This document shows, in pieces, positions 6,347-7,844 of a stretch of DNA of 7,844 bases. The stretch lies in NCBI GenBank assembly GCA_023441105.1, contig JAEZQX010000394.1, positions 1 to 7,844 on the forward strand, given 5' to 3'. This stretch comes from Pseudomonadota bacterium (GTDB lineage Bacteria > Pseudomonadota > Gammaproteobacteria > Burkholderiales > Burkholderiaceae). Position 1 is the stretch's first letter, and the number at the start of each line of letters is the position of its first letter. The translations under genes and the position numbers were made by a program. The notes under the pieces were generated by a model. The model did no database searches. It saw only the letters and a program-made list of their open reading frames with translations, and had not been told where the DNA came from.

Positions 6347-6353
6347 TCTAGAA

Positions 6354-6824
6354 ATGCCACGTCGTCGTGAAGTTCCCAAGCGCGTCATCCTGCCGGATCC
6401 GCTGTATCACAATGAGGAAGTCGCCAAGTTCATCAACGTGCTGATGCTTGCCGGCAAGAAGGCCGTCGCCGAGCGCATCCTCTACGGCGCGTTCGAGCAG
6501 ATCAAGGGAAAGTCGGGCAAGGATCCGATCGAGGTCTTCCAGTACGCGCTGTCGAACTGCCGCCCGATGGTCGAGGTCAAGAGTCGCCGCGTCGGCGGCG
6601 CCAACTACCAGGTGCCAATCGAGGTGCGTCCGGTGCGGCGCACGGCGCTGGCCATGCGCTGGCTGCGCGAGGCGGCCAAGAAGCGCAGCGAGAAGTCGAT
6701 GGGTCAGCGGCTTGCGAGCGAGCTGATGGAAGCGGCGGAGAACCGCGGCGGTGCCGTGAAGCGGCGCGACGAGGTGCACCGCATGGCCGAGGCCAACAAG
6801 GCCTTCTCGCACTTCCGCTTCTGA
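6354..6824 (+). CDS. rpsG: 30S ribosomal protein S7
   Basis: S7 is 156 residues, the standard length. It nucleates assembly of the 30S head by binding the 3' major domain of 16S rRNA, and it contacts E-site tRNA. The N-terminus [10 protein letters not shown], the segments [20 protein letters not shown] and [19 protein letters not shown], and the C-terminus [14 protein letters not shown] are all classic S7 and close to betaproteobacterial versions as I recall them. Its ribosome-binding site is well placed. In E. coli it is also the translational repressor of its own operon, which is relevant to the long structured spacer upstream. Stop TGA 6822-6824 is followed by a 130-nt leader to fusA, longer than the short gap in E. 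coli. Confidence 0.99.
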   Translation: MPRRREVPKRVILPDPLYHNEEVAKFINVLMLAGKKAVAERILYGAFEQIKGKSGKDPIEVFQYALSNCRPMVEVKSRRVGGANYQVPIEVRPVRRTALAMRWLREAAKKRSEKSMGQRLASELMEAAENRGGAVKRRDEVHRMAEANKAFSHFRF

Positions 6825-6954
6825 CGGGCGCTTCCGATCTGCGCCGACATCCCCATATCAGGCGGATATCGCGGTGTTCCCCATAGGCGTTGACGTTGAA
6901 CACGAACCGGTTGTTGAACGTCAACGCATCGTTGTGTTTATGAAGGACTGAATC
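6825..6954 (+). promoter_or_regulatory. Structured rpsG-fusA leader with nested repeats
   Basis: This 130-nt spacer has three layers of repeats. TCCCCATA is repeated at 6850-6857 and 6878-6885. ATATC (6855-6859) and GATAT (6865-6869) form a small inverted repeat. GCGTTGACGTT (6887-6897) and AACGTCAACGC (6917-6927) form a perfect 11-bp inverted repeat around a 19-nt loop that holds the palindrome AACCGGTT (6905-6912); GTTGAAC is directly repeated at 6895-6901 and 6913-6919. No T-tract follows, so it is not a terminator. The fusA Shine-Dalgarno lies 15 nt after the stem. A regulatory RNA hairpin or a DNA operator fits the layout; no known family is recognised. Confidence 0.55.
6943..6947 (+). 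promoter_or_regulatory. Ribosome-binding site of fusA
   Basis: AAGGA (6943-6947) lies 7 nt before the fusA ATG at 6955. It overlaps a four-codon reading frame (ATG 6940, stop TGA 6949-6951) that ends three bases before fusA; this is probably chance. Confidence 0.8.

Positions 6955-7844
<890 letters not shown>

Larger units (their letters stand above)
5951..6353 (+). promoter_or_regulatory. Long hairpin-rich rpsL-rpsG spacer, possible S7 autoregulatory region
   Basis: No convincing gene is present; the short ORFs lack ribosome-binding sites and family signatures. Perfect or near-perfect hairpins are ACCGGCC 5982-5988 / GGCCGGT 5996-6002; CCTGG 6041-6045 pairing with CCAGG at either 6025-6029 or 6051-6055; GGCCCGG 6094-6100 / CCGGGCC 6108-6114; GCCGCC 6112-6117 / GGCGGC 6123-6128; the palindrome CCGGCGCCGG 6171-6180; and AGCCG 6318-6322 / CGGCT 6326-6330. 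In E. coli S7 represses the str operon by binding the rpsL-rpsG intercistronic mRNA, which is only about 100 nt. This spacer is four times that length. An analogous role is inferred from position, not from a recognised S7-binding motif. No intrinsic terminator is seen. Confidence 0.5.

Noticed and set aside
5951..6353. CRISPR or REP array in the rpsL-rpsG spacer
   Set aside because: The repeats are short (5-8 nt), unevenly spaced and imperfect, with no unique spacers of constant length.
6914..6942. Internal fusA promoter (TTGAAC ... TTTATG)
   Set aside because: The -10 matches consensus at only about 3 of 6 positions; not strong enough to call.

Overview
The window looks like chromosomal DNA from a GC-rich betaproteobacterium, probably from or near the Burkholderiales. 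This rests on remembered family sequences, not on a search. The C-terminal half of RpoC, S12, S7 and the start of EF-G all carry long stretches that I recall as betaproteobacterial versions of these proteins (for example MPTINQLV in S12, and the RpoC stretch from about nt 1575 to 1810). No rRNA, tRNA, CRISPR array, insertion sequence or integrase is visible.

Layout. Nt 1-2315 is the 3' part of rpoC (beta' subunit of RNA polymerase), closed by a GC-rich hairpin and a clear intrinsic terminator (2323-2407). Nt 2443-4553 holds two genes on the minus strand: a proline iminopeptidase (3471-4553), followed downstream by a short-chain dehydrogenase/reductase (2443-3207). From 4666 the plus strand resumes with a small solitary HicB-like protein (4666-4878). 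Immediately after it comes a probable lipoprotein gene (about 4892-5353) whose signal peptide is plain but which has no ATG, GTG or TTG start. A sigma70-type promoter overlaps the end of that gene and should drive the str operon: rpsL (5573-5950), rpsG (6354-6824) and fusA (6955 to the end of the window, incomplete).

How the parts relate. The two flanks are core information-processing genes: RNA polymerase on the left, and 30S proteins plus the translocation GTPase on the right. The roughly 3.25 kb between them is accessory. It is partly antisense, and it is sealed off by the rpoC terminator on one side and the str promoter on the other, so the two halves of the rpo-str cluster are probably transcribed separately here.

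What stands out. The coding content is mostly ordinary, and I do not see a new multi-gene system. The unexplained signals are non-coding: a 403-nt, hairpin-rich rpsL-rpsG spacer with repeated CCAGG motifs that can pair in alternative ways; a fusA leader with a perfect 11-bp inverted repeat (6887-6897 / 6917-6927) and nested direct repeats; and the lipoprotein gene whose best-placed start codon reads ACG.
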